A DNA stretch of 64,000 nucleotides from Lojkania enalia (GCA_010094045.1 ML986635.1:97071-161070); one strand, 5' to 3'; positions 44,511 through 57,586 are shown, counted from the first letter of the stretch. Notes: a model not told the origin generated them from the letters alone. Translations and numbers: made by a program.

Positions 44511-47500
44511 CTAACCGACCAAATTCAAGCTAAGGCACCCCCATCGTCACCAAGGATGCGTGCAGTAAAGAAGTAGACGAGTCGAAGAGCATGGTCAAAT
44601 TGCTTTAGAGAGAGCGAGCATTCGGACGGGCGTTGGTGCATTATTGGCGCTATATATCACATGACCCTAGGGCAGGCTGCATTTTGCAAAAATGGCTTTT
44701 TATTACTCTCGGATTGGTGTTTTCTTGTTTCTATGCTACTAGCTACACCGGAAGAACAAAACGGACACGCTGAGTATTGGGGTGGCCGCCTGGATGTCGC
44801 AAGGTATACTGACCACGGGAAAGATTAGGGGTCTTTTCCGTTTTCCTCTTTGTTGCTCTTTATCATAACGATACCCAAATACTAGATGCATGGTCGTCAA
44901 CCACCTCTACCTGGACGCCGGAATACTAGTCTACACCTAGCCCTTGAAAGTCTATTTCACTCATTCCCCATCTCCTCCGCTCGTCACCAGTTGGGCTATC
45001 CAGCGCTCCGCCCTACTAGTGTTGAGCTAGACAGAAGACGGGCGCTCTTCTAGTCTATCTAGGTATCATGTATTCAGCTTAGACGGGCGACTACGAATCG
45101 GGAAGTTGATCATCTCAAAAAATAGACGCCGACTGGCCGTCGAGTCGCAGGCGCAACGGTGATGGTTGCAATTCTCCGTCGTGACTCCACCACTTATATT
45201 TTTACCCTTCGTACAAGATTGCCGAGGCTGCCGAGACAGCCGGTCTCCTCCCTCCTCCCTCCTCCCTTCCTCTTCTACACCTCACACATTGCCGTTGCCT
45301 ATCACCAATATATCGTCTCGGCTCGCACGCATCTCGTCCATCACTACTCTCTTTCCGCGTTCCCCAAACAACAACAACACCACCATTTTCACCCTTATCA
45401 CCAATCTTGCACATTGGATCGCCGGCATTGTGTCACAAAGCGACGTACCGTGCGTCTACTCTACATTAACCCCAACTTCGGGTCCTTCAGAGTGGTATCG
45501 CCACCATGACTGCGACCCATTGAAGGATTAATGATGGATTTGCAACTGCTTTTCCTCGGGGCTAGACAGCGACGCCGAGACAGGGCTACAAGAAATACTA
45601 TTTGCGCTCGTAAATGTTACCACGAGTGCCAAGTGAGCAGGCTAGCTGGCAACCCCCTCTTAGATTAACTTTCTTGACGCAAGATCATCATATCGGCTAC
45701 AGAAGAATCGTAGCAAGACGCCCACATGGCGTGACTCTTATCCAAGACTCGCGACTGCGAAAAGCGCCCGTGCTCGGCGTGTCTATCCCTATGCAAAAAG
45801 AAATGGTTACGTCGTCGTGCATATGGGCATTTTCTGGCGAGAGGCTCGCTCATGGCTTTTGCCGAGACAGGGAGTGGACAGGGGGTCAGATATGAGGTGA
45901 GGTGACAGCGGCACGGAATCGAAATTGTGGGGAGGGTGTTCTTCGTGATAGTGAGATGTTGCACAGCCAGGATACGTATCTAATTTTATACGTCAATCGC
46001 CGCCTAACGGTGTCTAAGATTACTTCGTTTAATTTTGCTGACCTGAAGCGCAGTCTCTCGGACTCGCTGATGTGGAAGCCAACAGTATTGAATGGTGGTG
46101 CTGTCTAGTCCTAATCTTAAATCGTCTCGTAGCATATGCAGGGCAACTCGACCGGCTAGAGGATTCTTACGGCTATCTCGCAGTTTTCTATGTCTCACGC
46201 GAAAAGCTTTTTTTTTTCTCCCTGCATTTCTGCCCGCATTTCAAGCATCTCGATTAATGCCAACTAAGAATGAAGCCTTTACCTCAATCGATGCCATCAG
46301 CATCCAACAACAAGACATTGCGGTACACCATCATATTCATATCCCCACGTATTGCATTCAGCTGAATGCCAGCATGCAGAAGCTGCTCCAATCCTTTACC
46401 GCTTCTACCCTCCACAAGGACCCGGCTAGCAGTTGCCAATCCTCCAACTCGAAGCCCTTCAAGCCCAGGGTCCAATTACTTCAACCCCGAAGGTCAGCCT
46501 TTTGCTCTACTTGATTTACGGTCACTCACTTCACATGTCGCAACCTCATTCGTGCATGTAGAAAATTTTGCCGCGCGAATTTTCAGGATAACGAGAATGA
46601 TCACCTCACACCCGGCAATCATTGGAAGTCAATGGGGCCCACGAACAGACTTCCTCAGCGCCTTATCAACACCAGGCGGAAGCCGGTCGGAGCCAAGATA
46701 ACAGCAAGGCCCGAAACGAAGGTGTACCAAGGTTATGGGAAGCAGGCCATACAACCTTGTCAAGGGATACCATGCTTCCCTCGTACCGATAGCATTCAAA
46801 GGCAACGCTCTATGGCCATTCAAGTAAACTTAGTTTCATCGCCAAAAGCCACAGCCGATCGGTCCTTGCGCCACGGGGCGCCTTTGGAATTCGTCCCGCG
46901 CTGCTATCTTCCGCCCCACAACCTTTCCAGACACGTTTAAACAAACAAGAGGGTGGTTGACGCGGCATATCAGGCGCTGTTGTGAGCTATAGAAACATTG
47001 AAGGCTCCAAACATGTGGGTTCAAGTGCATTTAATCGACTATTAGAACATACTGTACTCTACTACGTACTTTAATCCGCCATTTCTCTCCACAACCACGA
47101 AACCATCATTGGTTTCGGTTGATAGCAAGTTCCATTATGCACCGTAACCCGAAGCTACTCCGTTTTTAATGAGCCTAGTCGATAGCGTCAGCCAAGAAAT
47201 AAGCGTCCTTGGCACTTACAGGGTTCTAATGTCCGCCCGCACGTTCTACACTAGCCGCTTACGGTCCTACTACCATCACACACAACCTTTTCTTCCCATT
47301 TGGAAATCATCTAATGCCTGAGCTAAGAGTGGTTTAATAACTCTTTGGATACAGATACTGCGATCAATCATATCAACTATTTCAGGTAGGCTTCATTTGT
47401 GACTTGGGTGCCTCGAAGACTTTCCTTTTACCGCCCTAGGTATGGGGCAAACCGTGCCCCTAGTCAGGTGGCAGTATTCGCTTTATTCGAGTTTTGCTCC

Positions 47501-48026
47501 TCAAATTTAGCGTGAGAATAATAGCAAACGGGCTTATTTCTCCCCACTTACTGTTTTCAATTCATACACAGAGTGGGGCCTTGTGCTATTTCTGCTTAAT
47601 AAATCAAATCACCCGTACGCATAGCTCCTCTAGTAGGATGGCTTGACAAAACACCACCACAGGGACAAATGCTACGTACAGCCACTTAGCATTGCAACTT
47701 CCGTCGCATGGGTGATGAATATGTGGCTTTGTGGGGTGCGTTAGCCCTTCGTTGACCCCTATCCTCCGGCATTCCGAGCCGTCTCCACCAGTGCTCAAGA
47801 AGTTCGACGGTCAATGTAGCACTGAAGATCCTTCTCGTGCCAACTCCGCGGCTTCTAGCTATCGCACCGCTTCCTTCTCCTCTCGCTCTTAGAGAGCGCT
47901 CTAGAACGGTAAACTTTCCTAGCACCTGTATGCCGTGCAACCAACCCCTTAGACTCTTCTCCTCGTCTGCCTCGGTAATGAGAGGGTTAGGATCTGATGG
48001 AAATGCTCATATGGACGACTAAAGCA

Positions 48027-48041
48027 TTTTTTTTTTTTTTT
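48027..48041. repeat. Poly(T) tract, T15
   Basis: Uninterrupted T run inside the gene-poor stretch. Confidence 0.85.
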
Positions 48042-49845
48042 GTGGAGCGAACCTTTTTTGTGCGATGATTCTTACCTAGTGCGATGGGTTTTGCAGTAAT
48101 CCAGCCGAGCCCCGGCAAACTATGTGCCGTTTTTGATCTCGAACTTTCCAAGGCTCGGCTTCCTATGTACCCCATAATGCGGGATTCTCGCATGTAGGCG
48201 GCAGGGGTCATGCATGCTAGGGACTGCTATGTAGTGGTTGTGCAGGAGGTGGGGGGCGGATAGCGAGCCCCTCCGATGGGATTTGGGTCATGTCAGGATT
48301 ACGGTGGTGAGTGTCATTTTTATGCATGCGTGCCTTGACGTCGGTACAACTGGTGCTAAGAATCTTGAGGTGTTAGTGACCGGAGGCAATATTTATGACT
48401 ATCTTTCTAATCAAATAGGGAGGTTTTGGGAAAAATGTTTGATGGTGGGTTCTTCTTACGCTCCGTGGCGGAGAACGTACCCAACTTTATCTTTTTTTTC
48501 TTTTTTCTTTTTGTTCTTTTTGGGAAGCCATAATGCCTGCTTAGCGTAAGCCAATACCTTTTCAACTCATAGTACTTGAATACGATAACCCAGTTGCACG
48601 ACAGTAGGATGTAGATTTTACATCCTAAATAGGCGAAAACTGTAGAGGTATTAATGGCATGGATTGTTCTTGCGGCATTTAGTGGCGTGGAGACCTCGTC
48701 ATCGTAGTTACTTAGTCTTGTATAATCGGATTTAGCGCGGCTATGAGAATGGGTACAGTGTACAAGCTGAAGTGCCGAAGGCCTAGTTGCGAAGAATGGG
48801 CATCTTCGTTCAAATCTACGGTAGGTATTTTGAACAGGTTAAAGCGGGGAAAAATGGAACGCTGAGATTGAGTATTTTACAGTGCCTTTGTGGGCCTTGG
48901 GGTTTGGTCCTCCACCTGTTTGGATTGGTTTTCTTTTTTATACTATTTTTTTCTTTCCTTTTTATTGGAAGGGGGAGGCAGTGGCGGCAACGGGCTTGAT
49001 TTTAGCTTCTAGGATTTGTAATGGTTGGTGTTGCGCTAGAATATAGGTGTGGGAGAGTATAATGGTAGGATTGGCTGATATGTTTATACTACCCCAGAAA
49101 CCTTTTAGAATGCCTTGATACGTTGACTTGATGAGATATATGAAAGGACGCATCTCAAGGCGGAATATTCGTAATATTTTTAAGACTAAGCTACAAAATT
49201 GGTAATTATCTGTGTTAAACTATTGAATATCTTCGTTACATTTAATATTAATAACCGCAATAAAAGTATTTAGGTTTCTAGCAATTAGAAATCCAACTAA
49301 AACACTATACACGAGTCACCAACACAGCCACTATGCACAGAATACCTCCCATACCACAAGAAATCTCCACACACTAGACATAAATCCATTCTTCCACGCC
49401 TTATTCTTTACCTACATAACCTAAACTTTCTACCCCATATCTCCAATTTCTAAAGTAGCGCCACTAGTTCGTCGCTCCTGCTTCTTAGGCAAGCGACCTA
49501 GTAGCCAGATGGGTGACTAGTAAGTTCGTGAACATGACCGTCGCACATATTTTACGTACAAAATGTGTAACTCTGGATCGACACCCCCAATTGATTTCCT
49601 TAAGACTTGGGGCGTAGAGTAAATTGGAGGCCACAGGACAGACCATGGCTGGAAGCATTATCTAGCCGTGCACTTGTCCCGGGACATGGAGCTCCTCAGC
49701 ACCCGGAATGAATTGAGTGGTGGATAAATTGCTTTGTGTTGTTTTGTAGGCGTTCCGAAGAGGTGGTGGCTCTTTTTTTTTTTGGAGAGGGGGAAAGGTT
49801 AATGGGCTGTGTAAGGATGATAGGATCTGTTTCTTTTTTTGTTTC

Positions 49846-49862
49846 TTTTTTTTTTTTTTTTT
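49846..49862. repeat. Poly(T) tract, T17
   Basis: Uninterrupted T run preceded by further T-rich blocks (from 49831) inside the gene-poor stretch. Confidence 0.85.
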
Positions 49863-50308
49863 AACGACATCTATTTCAAATGTGTATCAAGGGCCGACCA
49901 ATATACCCGTTGGGCGGTATTCACACATAGTCGGACGGTCTTCCTTCTCAAGCGCCAAGTAATTGAATTTTCTTCACTGTAATATCCCTTGTTTAGCCAG
50001 TCGCAATCAAAGATAAGGAAGCTGATAGACGGTCTTCCGATAGCATTCTGAGCTCTATGTCTAGTGTTCATAATGGGTGGAAAGCAGAAAGCGTCGACGT
50101 GCCAATACGTCCTATACGTCAAAGCGATGGGGAGTAGAGAATAAAGTTAGCGGTTCTACAACAACGCGATGCATATTCAAATCGAAACTGCGCTCTACAA
50201 ATGCGAAGCAATCCTTCTACATACACCACAACAAGCCACGCCGCCATCAAGATCCCCAAATCCGCAGAATCCGACTCGTACATCCACAATGTATGTCTTC
50301 ATACGTCT

Positions 50309-52186
50309 TCACTCCTTATCACCCATGTACTCAACTCTATCAACCTTCCCCTCATCTGTCAACCCCCACGCCCTCGCAATCCGCTTCGCGACCCCCTCCC
50401 CAGCCCAATACGCACCCGTGACCGTCCCCAACGCAACAAAAGGCGCGGTGTGCTCGCCTGCCAACCACAACCCGCGCTCCGGCAACCCGCGTCTCATGAC
50501 TTCAACATCTTTATCCCCATTCTCCAATCCGACCTGAAAATTTGCGTACGAGCCGTACCCCGCAAGCTCGTCATTTGCCCAGGTAGTTGCTAAAACTTGA
50601 GTCGGTCTACATTCGCTAGCACTCGCATCGTAGTTGGGAAGGCGGGAGAAGTACGGGAGGAAGAAGTTTATTAGTGTGTTCTGTGCCGCGGGATCGGATG
50701 GTGAGGGATATTTTGACAGTTCCGAGGCGAGGTAGAGGGATGTGGGACCGAAGGTGTAGAAGAGGAGGGTCGGATGTGCGGTATTACCCGGTAAGCCGGC
50801 AAGGTTGACGCATTCTTGATTCCACTGGTACGGATTCGTCGAATGGGCGTAGGTGGGCGACATCCAGTGTGTGAAGCCTGGATAATGCTCTGATTTTGCC
50901 ATCGTTTTTGTAGGAAGGGGTTGATGGTGTGGAGCGGTCGTCGCGGTTACATTTGTGGAGGCTTGCGGATGGGATATTGAGGTTGAATTGTTTATGGCGA
51001 TTGTGGATGGGCGTAATTCGTTCCAGAATGCGGTGGGGAATGTGATGTACACTTTATCTAGATGCCCATATCCAATTGCGTCAATAGCGCTCTTCAATCT
51101 TGGCGGTAATTCTGGCGTAAATGCATCCCGATTTCTCTTGAGCCAGCCTAATGGTGCAGTCATGACCACCTCGTCGAACGTCAGCTTCCCATTTCCATCG
51201 ATTTCTACTTCTACTTTTGGCTCCTCCGTACTCCCAATCGACACAATGTTCCGAATCTTGTGGTTGAACTTTACATCAGCACCTTTTAGCGCGGGGGCGG
51301 CAATCTTCTGAAGAACTTTGTGATATGTTTCTGCTACGAATAGGTTCTCACCGTCGATGCATTCTTCTAACCAGAAATACTTGAGACTCTGTTTCTGGAT
51401 CTCGGTCCCGACGAAGGCGCCCCACATCTCCGCCAGATGTAATATTGCCTGTCTTTTCTTTTTTACGTCTTCATCGCTGTCTAGTTCAGAGGAAATCAGT
51501 GCCTGGACTTTGTCTTCAAAAAATTCGAACAGGGATGTTGATGCGGGGATGGTGGAGTAGCTTTCATTCGAATAGTGCATGGCTTGCTCAATCATCGCCC
51601 ATACTAGCTCTGTGTTCTCCGCTGCATCTTTTTCTGGCATTAGGTGGCCTAGGTGGTCGAAAATAGATTGGCGACCATCCCATGTCATGGTCAATGTATT
51701 CGTTTCTTTGGCGAGGTCTAGAATTGGATTTGAATCTGTGCCATGTATCCAGTTCGGGCCGCTTATCGACGGTGGAATTAGTTTCTGATTGAGGGGCGGA
51801 AAGGGATTAGCAGACCTACAGATCAACCAGATTTCCGCAAACTTTACTCTGGCAGAGCTGTCACGTGTTAGTCAAGTAGTTTATTAGTCCCAAGAACATG
51901 GAATGATTACCCGGCCGCCAACCCGGTCACGACCTTCTAGCACCGTAACTTTGACACCATGCTGAAGCAGTACGTCTGCGCATCGGAGGCCTGCAACTCC
52001 GGCTCCGACAACGCAGACGTGCGGTATCCTGCCTATTGTTCGGCTAATCATGGGGGATTCTCCGGCGATGCTGGCTTCGAGATAATTGTCTTGATGCGGC
52101 GATCCGGACAGATCTTCCTGCATGCGACTCATCGTGAGGGAGTCGTGTCGAGGCCTATTGTTAGGGATGTAAGTTCTCTGGTCCAT
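50309..52186 (-). CDS. Flavin amine oxidase, polyamine oxidase type
   Basis: Exons 52186-51911, 51857-51820 and 51761-50309 give 588 aa. A hydrophilic N-terminal extension (about 55 aa) precedes the FAD dinucleotide motif [17 protein letters not shown] and [10 protein letters not shown]. The 38-nt second exon supplies [13 protein letters not shown] and joins to GPNWIHGT, the conserved substrate-side FAD loop of spermine/spermidine oxidases. [23 protein letters not shown] and the C-terminal FAD motif ([20 protein letters not shown]) complete the fold. A Thr/Pro/His-rich insertion near residue 360 is not typical. No signal peptide is seen and no clear peroxisomal tripeptide at the end (GDKE). 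Polyamine substrate is inferred from family resemblance to Fms1. Confidence 0.87.
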
Positions 52187-52273
52187 GGCGGATGAATGAC
52201 GGGCATAAGAAGCGGAGTTAGACGGAAAAGGATCTAGTTAAGGCCCTTATAATGCTGTCCGAAGTAATATCTG

Positions 52274-53028
52274 CTATGCGTGAAATACTATTATGAAAGA
52301 CGAAAAGTGAGATGATAACACAAAGGAAGAGGTACTGGTAGAGACGTTGGGGTAAGAACAGGAGCCCCTCGTAGCCCGAGAAAAGCCGAAAGAGGACCCT
52401 TGCGAGCGGTATGTGGCACAAGGCTTAGTGTAGCTTAGGAGGTTCCAATACGAGTATGCTTGATGCGGTAATGTGCGCTCACAGTAATATCTCTCGATTA
52501 ATACGAGAGAAAGAAGAGTGTATGGGAGCAAGAGAAATCCAAACGCCTCGAATGATATACGAAGATAACGGTCAGCGGAACCACATCTAGACGCATGCCT
52601 TACCTGACAGAGAGCAAAGCCACGACAAGGCCTGCCGGCGAGCTGAATCCGGGCGACCGTATCAAATAGAGTGGCCGTAGATGGAACACGCACCAGTCGG
52701 GCGCAGAGTCGTCTAGATCAATGCGATGGTTGAGGCAGGTGGCGTGTGATAACAGTACGGCGTTTGACCCTTGCAGGATCGCTGCAGATGCCAAGTGGCC
52801 GCTAACGGTAATTGGTGCCACGAGGCCCAGTGATCGTGTTGATTGGATGATATCTTGACGGCCGATAGTGTCAATGTGTATTTCACTTCGGAAGTTTGTG
52901 TCGTCGAGCAGATTGTTGTATAGAACTGAATCATATCGGCGGCTACATAGCAGCGTGGCCGCGAAAGTGGACAGCTCGGAGCAGTCTGGCCGACTGAGTT
53001 TGTGTCCCCGCAGCTTTGCGACCAACAT
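52274..53028 (-). CDS. Candidate unknown protein with one membrane segment (uncertain model, may be decayed)
   Basis: A 140-codon frame from ATG 53028 to 52609 is continuous and has ordered-protein character (LCSRRYDSVLYNNLLDDTNF; DIIQSTRSLGLVAPITVSGH; LNHRIDLDDSAPDWCVFHLR). Removing a 62-nt intron (52608-52547, CTGAC branch, TTCGAG acceptor) joins LVVALLS to AFGFLLLPYTLLSLVLIERY, a membrane segment, and runs to a stop at 52274 (230 aa). The donor used is GTCAGG; the stronger GTAAGG 5 nt downstream breaks the frame. After about residue 180 a different frame (52421-52218) looks more protein-like (GYEGLLFLPQRLYQYLFL), hinting at another intron or a frameshift. No family recognised. Confidence 0.38.
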
Positions 53029-53401
53029 CGAAGAAATACACTTCAAGCTGGAAGGGCCGAATGCTTAGTCATGAACGAGGGGCTGTGTATGCACTGAGGT
53101 GAGGCTGAACTTCTATATCTACTTTCATTCTTCGCGTACCAGTTGATGCTGGATTTATTGCATACCTGCACGGCCATGGAGAGTTGTGGGATTCTATTGC
53201 TAAGCGCAGATCAGGAAAGAATATGAATGCAAGAATGCAATGATACAGGAATGCAAGGCGTCGAGGAGCTTTGCGCTCAGTGTTCTAAGTAGATAGTCCT
53301 AGTAATTATCCAAGGCCAAAAAGAACGCCCCTAAAGCACTAAACGAGAGCAAAGTACCTAAAACCGAACTCAACAATCAACGCCACATCCTGTTAGCCGC
53401 C
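53029..53401. other. Intergenic, no gene seen
   Basis: 373 bp between the candidate gene start and the zincin stop. Possible upstream exon of the candidate gene, but none can be supported. Confidence 0.3.
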
Positions 53402-54813
53402 TCAAGCCTCGGCTGGCCCTGATGGCGGCGCCGCATCATCTTCACCCAACAAGTCCGGCACAGGTCGTGGATAATTATCCTGTAACTCATCAGCACATAT
53501 CAGACTCCACCCCAGCCATTTGGGCTCACCGGAGTCGCTCCTCCAAAATCATGCCACCCAGGCCTAACATGCGTATCCGGCCGATGCGCCATAACAAACA
53601 GATCATGGTCATTAAACCTGAACGATTCCACCCCAACGTTCTCCGGGAACGGCCTCGGAGACTCGCCCGTCTCGTATGCGTCGGCGTAGGTATCCGTGTC
53701 GTCCATCAACCCACCTAGAAACCTATCTGGATGCGGGAGGTTCATGAAATGCCCGACTTCATGGAACGCAGTGCGGATGCAAGCATCCTTGATCGTGATG
53801 AACGGCTTGCCGCGAAGGTCCTCGGGCCACTTGCGTCTGGTGTCTGGCGTGCCATCAGCGAGGGTGCCAATGGGCCACTCAAAGGCGACTGCCGCGACTT
53901 CCCGCGGTATGTAGTTCCACTCTTTGGAATCGCCGTCCACCATGACGCCGCGGGCAACGAACGTCAGTCGGCGGGTAATGATCAGAAAGATGCGCCATTC
54001 CTTGTCGAAGTCCTGTGGTTGTCCGTTGTTGCGGTATTTGAGCATGGCGGCATGGACTTGACCACTGGTCCATTTGCCGCCTTCCGGGGTCGCTATATCG
54101 CTTTTGCCGAGAACGATGTTCATCTTTACATGGGCTTCAGCGAACACTTTCTCCCAAGTGCGCGTCCCTGATGTGCCGGACATGGGGCGTTCGAGACCCT
54201 GCTCCGCTGCGATTTCTAGGGTATACTGCCGCACATGCTCGTCTACCCAGCCCATTGCAAACTTTCCGGCCGACGATCCGTTGCTCTTAAACTTCACCTC
54301 ACCCTCGTAGTACGATGCTGGATCTGGGAAACCACTAGGTACTGCTTTGGGTACGAGATCGACGTTGTAGCCGCCATCGACCGGAATAGGAGTAATGCCC
54401 CACGGGTCACCTTTTGGAACCCAATCTGTTACGTTGCTCAACGGCCAGTTGGGCAATCCGTTGTACAGAAAAAGACCCAATCCGAGCGAGAAGCCTCCGT
54501 TGCTCCCCTGTTCAAGCTTGTCAGCACCGAGAAACCCGTAGTAGTTTGCCCTGGGCAGCTTTGGGGTTCCTTTGGAAGGATCTGGCTGGGATGTTCCGTT
54601 GTAGAGATCTCCGCTGATGTGGATTGCTGTGCTGTTAGATGTAATCATCAAGGGCCCTTTGTAGACTACTGGGGAGTCATTTGGCTTGTACGTAATCAGA
54701 TACGCGCCGTCTTTGAGATTCGGAGCTTGGCGAGAATGGATGTTTGTCGGCAGTGGAAAGGGTATTGCGGTTGCTAAGGAAAAGAAGGCTGTAAGGTACA
54801 AAAGGAACGACAT
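53402..54813 (-). CDS. Secreted zinc metallopeptidase-like protein (zincin, HExxHxxNxxH)
   Basis: Exons 54813-53530 and 53479-53402 give 453 aa. A signal peptide (MSFLLYLTAFFSLATAIP) is followed by several NxS/T sites (NSTAIH, NGTSQ, NVTDW, NGSSA). The zinc motif HEVGHFMNLPH lies at about 351-361: two His and the catalytic Glu, a third His, and Asn where metzincins usually have Gly. A 50-nt intron with a GTGAGC donor and GTTACAG acceptor joins GGATP to an acidic Pro-rich tail (DNYPRPVPDLLGEDD). Without that splice the frame ends 11 residues later. The N-terminal 300 residues match no family I know, so peptidase family and substrate are open. Extracellular proteolysis is inferred. Confidence 0.75.
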
Positions 54814-56318
54814 GGTATCGAAAGATCGATAGATAGGGAAGTGAATAACTGAGCTATGTGAGTGTGAATTTAACAAATGGGAAGGAAAAAGCTTTATACA
54901 GGTTGCCATTTCATGAAAATAGTTTAGAAGGCTCACATATGCTGTCGAGTCAATAATCGGAAATGGGCGGAACATGGTTCTGCAGAGACGTGCGGCTATC
55001 TATCGGGCGAGATGTGAAGAAGGCAACCAACGTATGGATCATTCAGTAGCCATGAACTCTAGTGAGCAAAAATTGGGATGTCTGCTCACTGTGAGTTGGG
55101 AGTGTGTAACCTTTCATCCTATAGGTGTGATGTTTTTAGATAGGATTGTGGCTTGTAGACGGTCCGTAAAGTGGCTCGAGACACATTGGGCCTGACGTAA
55201 AAGCATAAAGTTGAACGAATTTTGGAGATATAAGGGATAGGAAACGGACTGTTCATGCACGGCAAGGCTGATCACGACCGTGGAATATAAGAGGGGAAAT
55301 GTACGCCATGACTTGATAACGACTAGTGACCATCATACCAATCCACATAAGGTTATGGAGACCCCAATCAAGCATTACAAACCGTACGACCAAAACCACG
55401 TGAGGAAGTCTGGAGGGTTGCAAATTGCCTTGCACTACTTAATGTTGTTAGTTTCTAGCTGACATCTGATATAAGCAGAGACAAACGCCTGAATCACAGT
55501 CATCACGACATAACCCAACTGGAACTAACACAATGAAATTAGTACCTGAAGGATGGGTGAATGATTCATGGTAGAGAGAAACCCCCTTGTGATGCGAAGC
55601 TGTGTTGCCTTCGCCATACCCCTTGCCGTAGTCTGTTGGTTGAATGCTTCGAGGACCGTCGATGACATCTCAAGTTTCGGAAGGAAGGACAGCGTACCCA
55701 GTTATCAACAATACGCAAGGACACTCTCGTAAGATCCTCGAGTCATAAATCCCTTCCTATCAATCCGCAAATGGGGGAATGCAACAAGCGGGAAAGGTGC
55801 TTATGCGCGTATAAGAGAACACCTAAGCCACAATAGGTTGTGAAACAAAGGATTCGCATTTTGTGCGGGAAGGCGGAACATTCTGTGGGGGAGTGGCACG
55901 GCGCACTAGGCTTCCTTTTTTACGCCCCGGATTTAGGCGGGACTTCCGGGGGATGGAGCTTTGATGCTCTCATATGATACAGAGCGCGAAGGGGTCTATC
56001 GTGCTTTTGTACTGATGTCTTGTATGTATAGTGAGCATCTACATCCGATCCAATATTCTCGCCACGGACAGAAACGGTCATAATCTTTGAATATAATAGA
56101 CAGGAAAGCCTTTGGCCACCGGGAGTCCATCAGAACTTCTATGTTGTCTTACATAGTACAAATGTGGATGTATGCAAGAATCGACGCTTTTTATTTACAA
56201 CGAATTCAAGTGGTATCTATCGCCAGGTCTACCTTTCATACATCCAAAGCAGATTAATAACATGCGTCTCCGCTCGCTTCGATGGTTTAACGCAGTGTCA
56301 AAGAAGGATTCACAATGG
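54814..56318. other. Intergenic, upstream of the zincin gene
   Basis: 1.5 kb, AT-rich, between the zincin start and the GTP cyclohydrolase II stop. Short frames only; no gene or repeat recognised. Confidence 0.45.
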
Positions 56319-57586
56319 TTACGTCTGGCTTAGCATATGTTTAAATTTTTCAATCTGTATAATATCTTAGCTGCGGCGTGAACTAGGGGCACAAGGACGC
56401 TTACCTTTGTCGACAAATACTTCTCCACCTCTTCACTTCTGATACCCGCTTTCCCTCCTGTCTTCCATGCCAAAGGTATCATTGCCACTCTCTCCTTAAC
56501 TACAACCTCTCTCCCCGGCCCTTCAACTGCTCTTACTTTATCTGGGTTGTTCGTCAATAACCGGATCCCCTTTTCGCCACTCAGCCCCAAATCCATAAGC
56601 ATGGCGGTCGCTAGCCCGTAGCTCCTCGCGTCTGCTGGATGGCGCAGCATGATATTCGCTTCGTAGGTATCATTACCTAGATCCTGCAGGTTGTACGCCT
56701 TCAATTTCTCGCCCAACCCAATCCCACGCCCTTCTTGGCGTAGATATATAATAGCGCCACCCGACGGCGAGAGATGCGGATCAGCCATAAGTCTAGCGGC
56801 TTCATCCAATTGCTCTCCACAATCACATCGCGCTGACCAGACCGTCTCGCCGGTATAGCATTCAGAGTGGATGCGGACCAATGGCAGCGCGAAATTGCTC
56901 GTTAGGACGTCGCCGGATTCCGACGACGTAGACGACGCAGACGACGCAGACGTCACTATAGACCCATTGCTTTTCTCAAACTCCCTGATATCTGGCTTGG
57001 CTTTTGCGCGCAGTGTTGTGCCTTCTACGCGCTTTATCTGCTCCACACGGCTGCTCGTCCGCCCGGGGTATAAGCGGCCAACATAGGCCCCCCTCGTCAT
57101 GCGGTCGAGTTCTGTCTCTCCGGGTCTCTCGGAGTCGAGGCTCCGCGAGCGGATGTTGTTGCCGAAGACAATTGCCAAATGCTCCTTACTGTCTATGTTG
57201 TTTCTATAGACGTGCAGCCACATCTCGTGGCCTGTTGTGGTGGGTATCCGGGCGCGGACGTCGCATTCTACAGCTGGTAGCGTATCTACTAGATTCGGGA
57301 AAGGTGAATCGGATTGGGAGGTATCTACGGGTGTTGAGCGGGGAGGTCGGGGATGCGACGGGGTAGAGAAGCCGGGCGTTGCGGGCGGCGTGAATGCTGG
57401 GGAGATGATGGAAGGGGGGGGCTCATGGCGGAGAGCTCTCGTCGTAACTGCATTTTGGCCTGCCTGGATATCGGCCTCATGAGCCGAGGACGTAAGCTCC
57501 AAGCCGTCTATTCTTTTCGGGCTTGATGCTTGGGGCGAATAGAGCGGCGCGAGTGCGGGCGAAGCGTGTGCAGGGAGATTAGACAT
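56319..57586 (-). CDS. rib1: GTP cyclohydrolase II (riboflavin biosynthesis)
   Basis: Exons 57586-56405 and 56354-56319 (50-nt intron) give 405 aa. The first 105 or so residues are a Pro/Ser-rich extension usual in moulds. The catalytic domain contains [20 protein letters not shown] with the three zinc Cys, and [15 protein letters not shown] with the catalytic loop, then [13 protein letters not shown] and [10 protein letters not shown]. The intron joins KYLSTK to [11 protein letters not shown], a proper family C-terminus; reading through gives an unrelated hydrophobic end. The enzyme opens GTP to 2,5-diamino-6-ribosylamino-pyrimidinone phosphate, the first step of riboflavin synthesis. A GAC/GCA triplet repeat encodes a short Ser/Ala tract in a loop. 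Confidence 0.94.

Larger units (their letters stand above)
44511..50308. other. 5.8-kb gene-poor, AT-rich stretch
   Basis: No frame of either strand has protein-family character, good start context or consistent splicing over this whole interval. Several homopolymer T tracts occur (T15 at 48027-48041, T17 at 49846-49862). The segment 49140-49450 is strikingly AT-rich. At 45240-45530 there is a C/T-rich, CAA-rich leader-like sequence ending in a GCCACCATGAC start context that runs into TGA after five codons. The stretch may be a decayed repeat or gene remnants; I could not find terminal repeats or transposase motifs. Confidence 0.45.
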
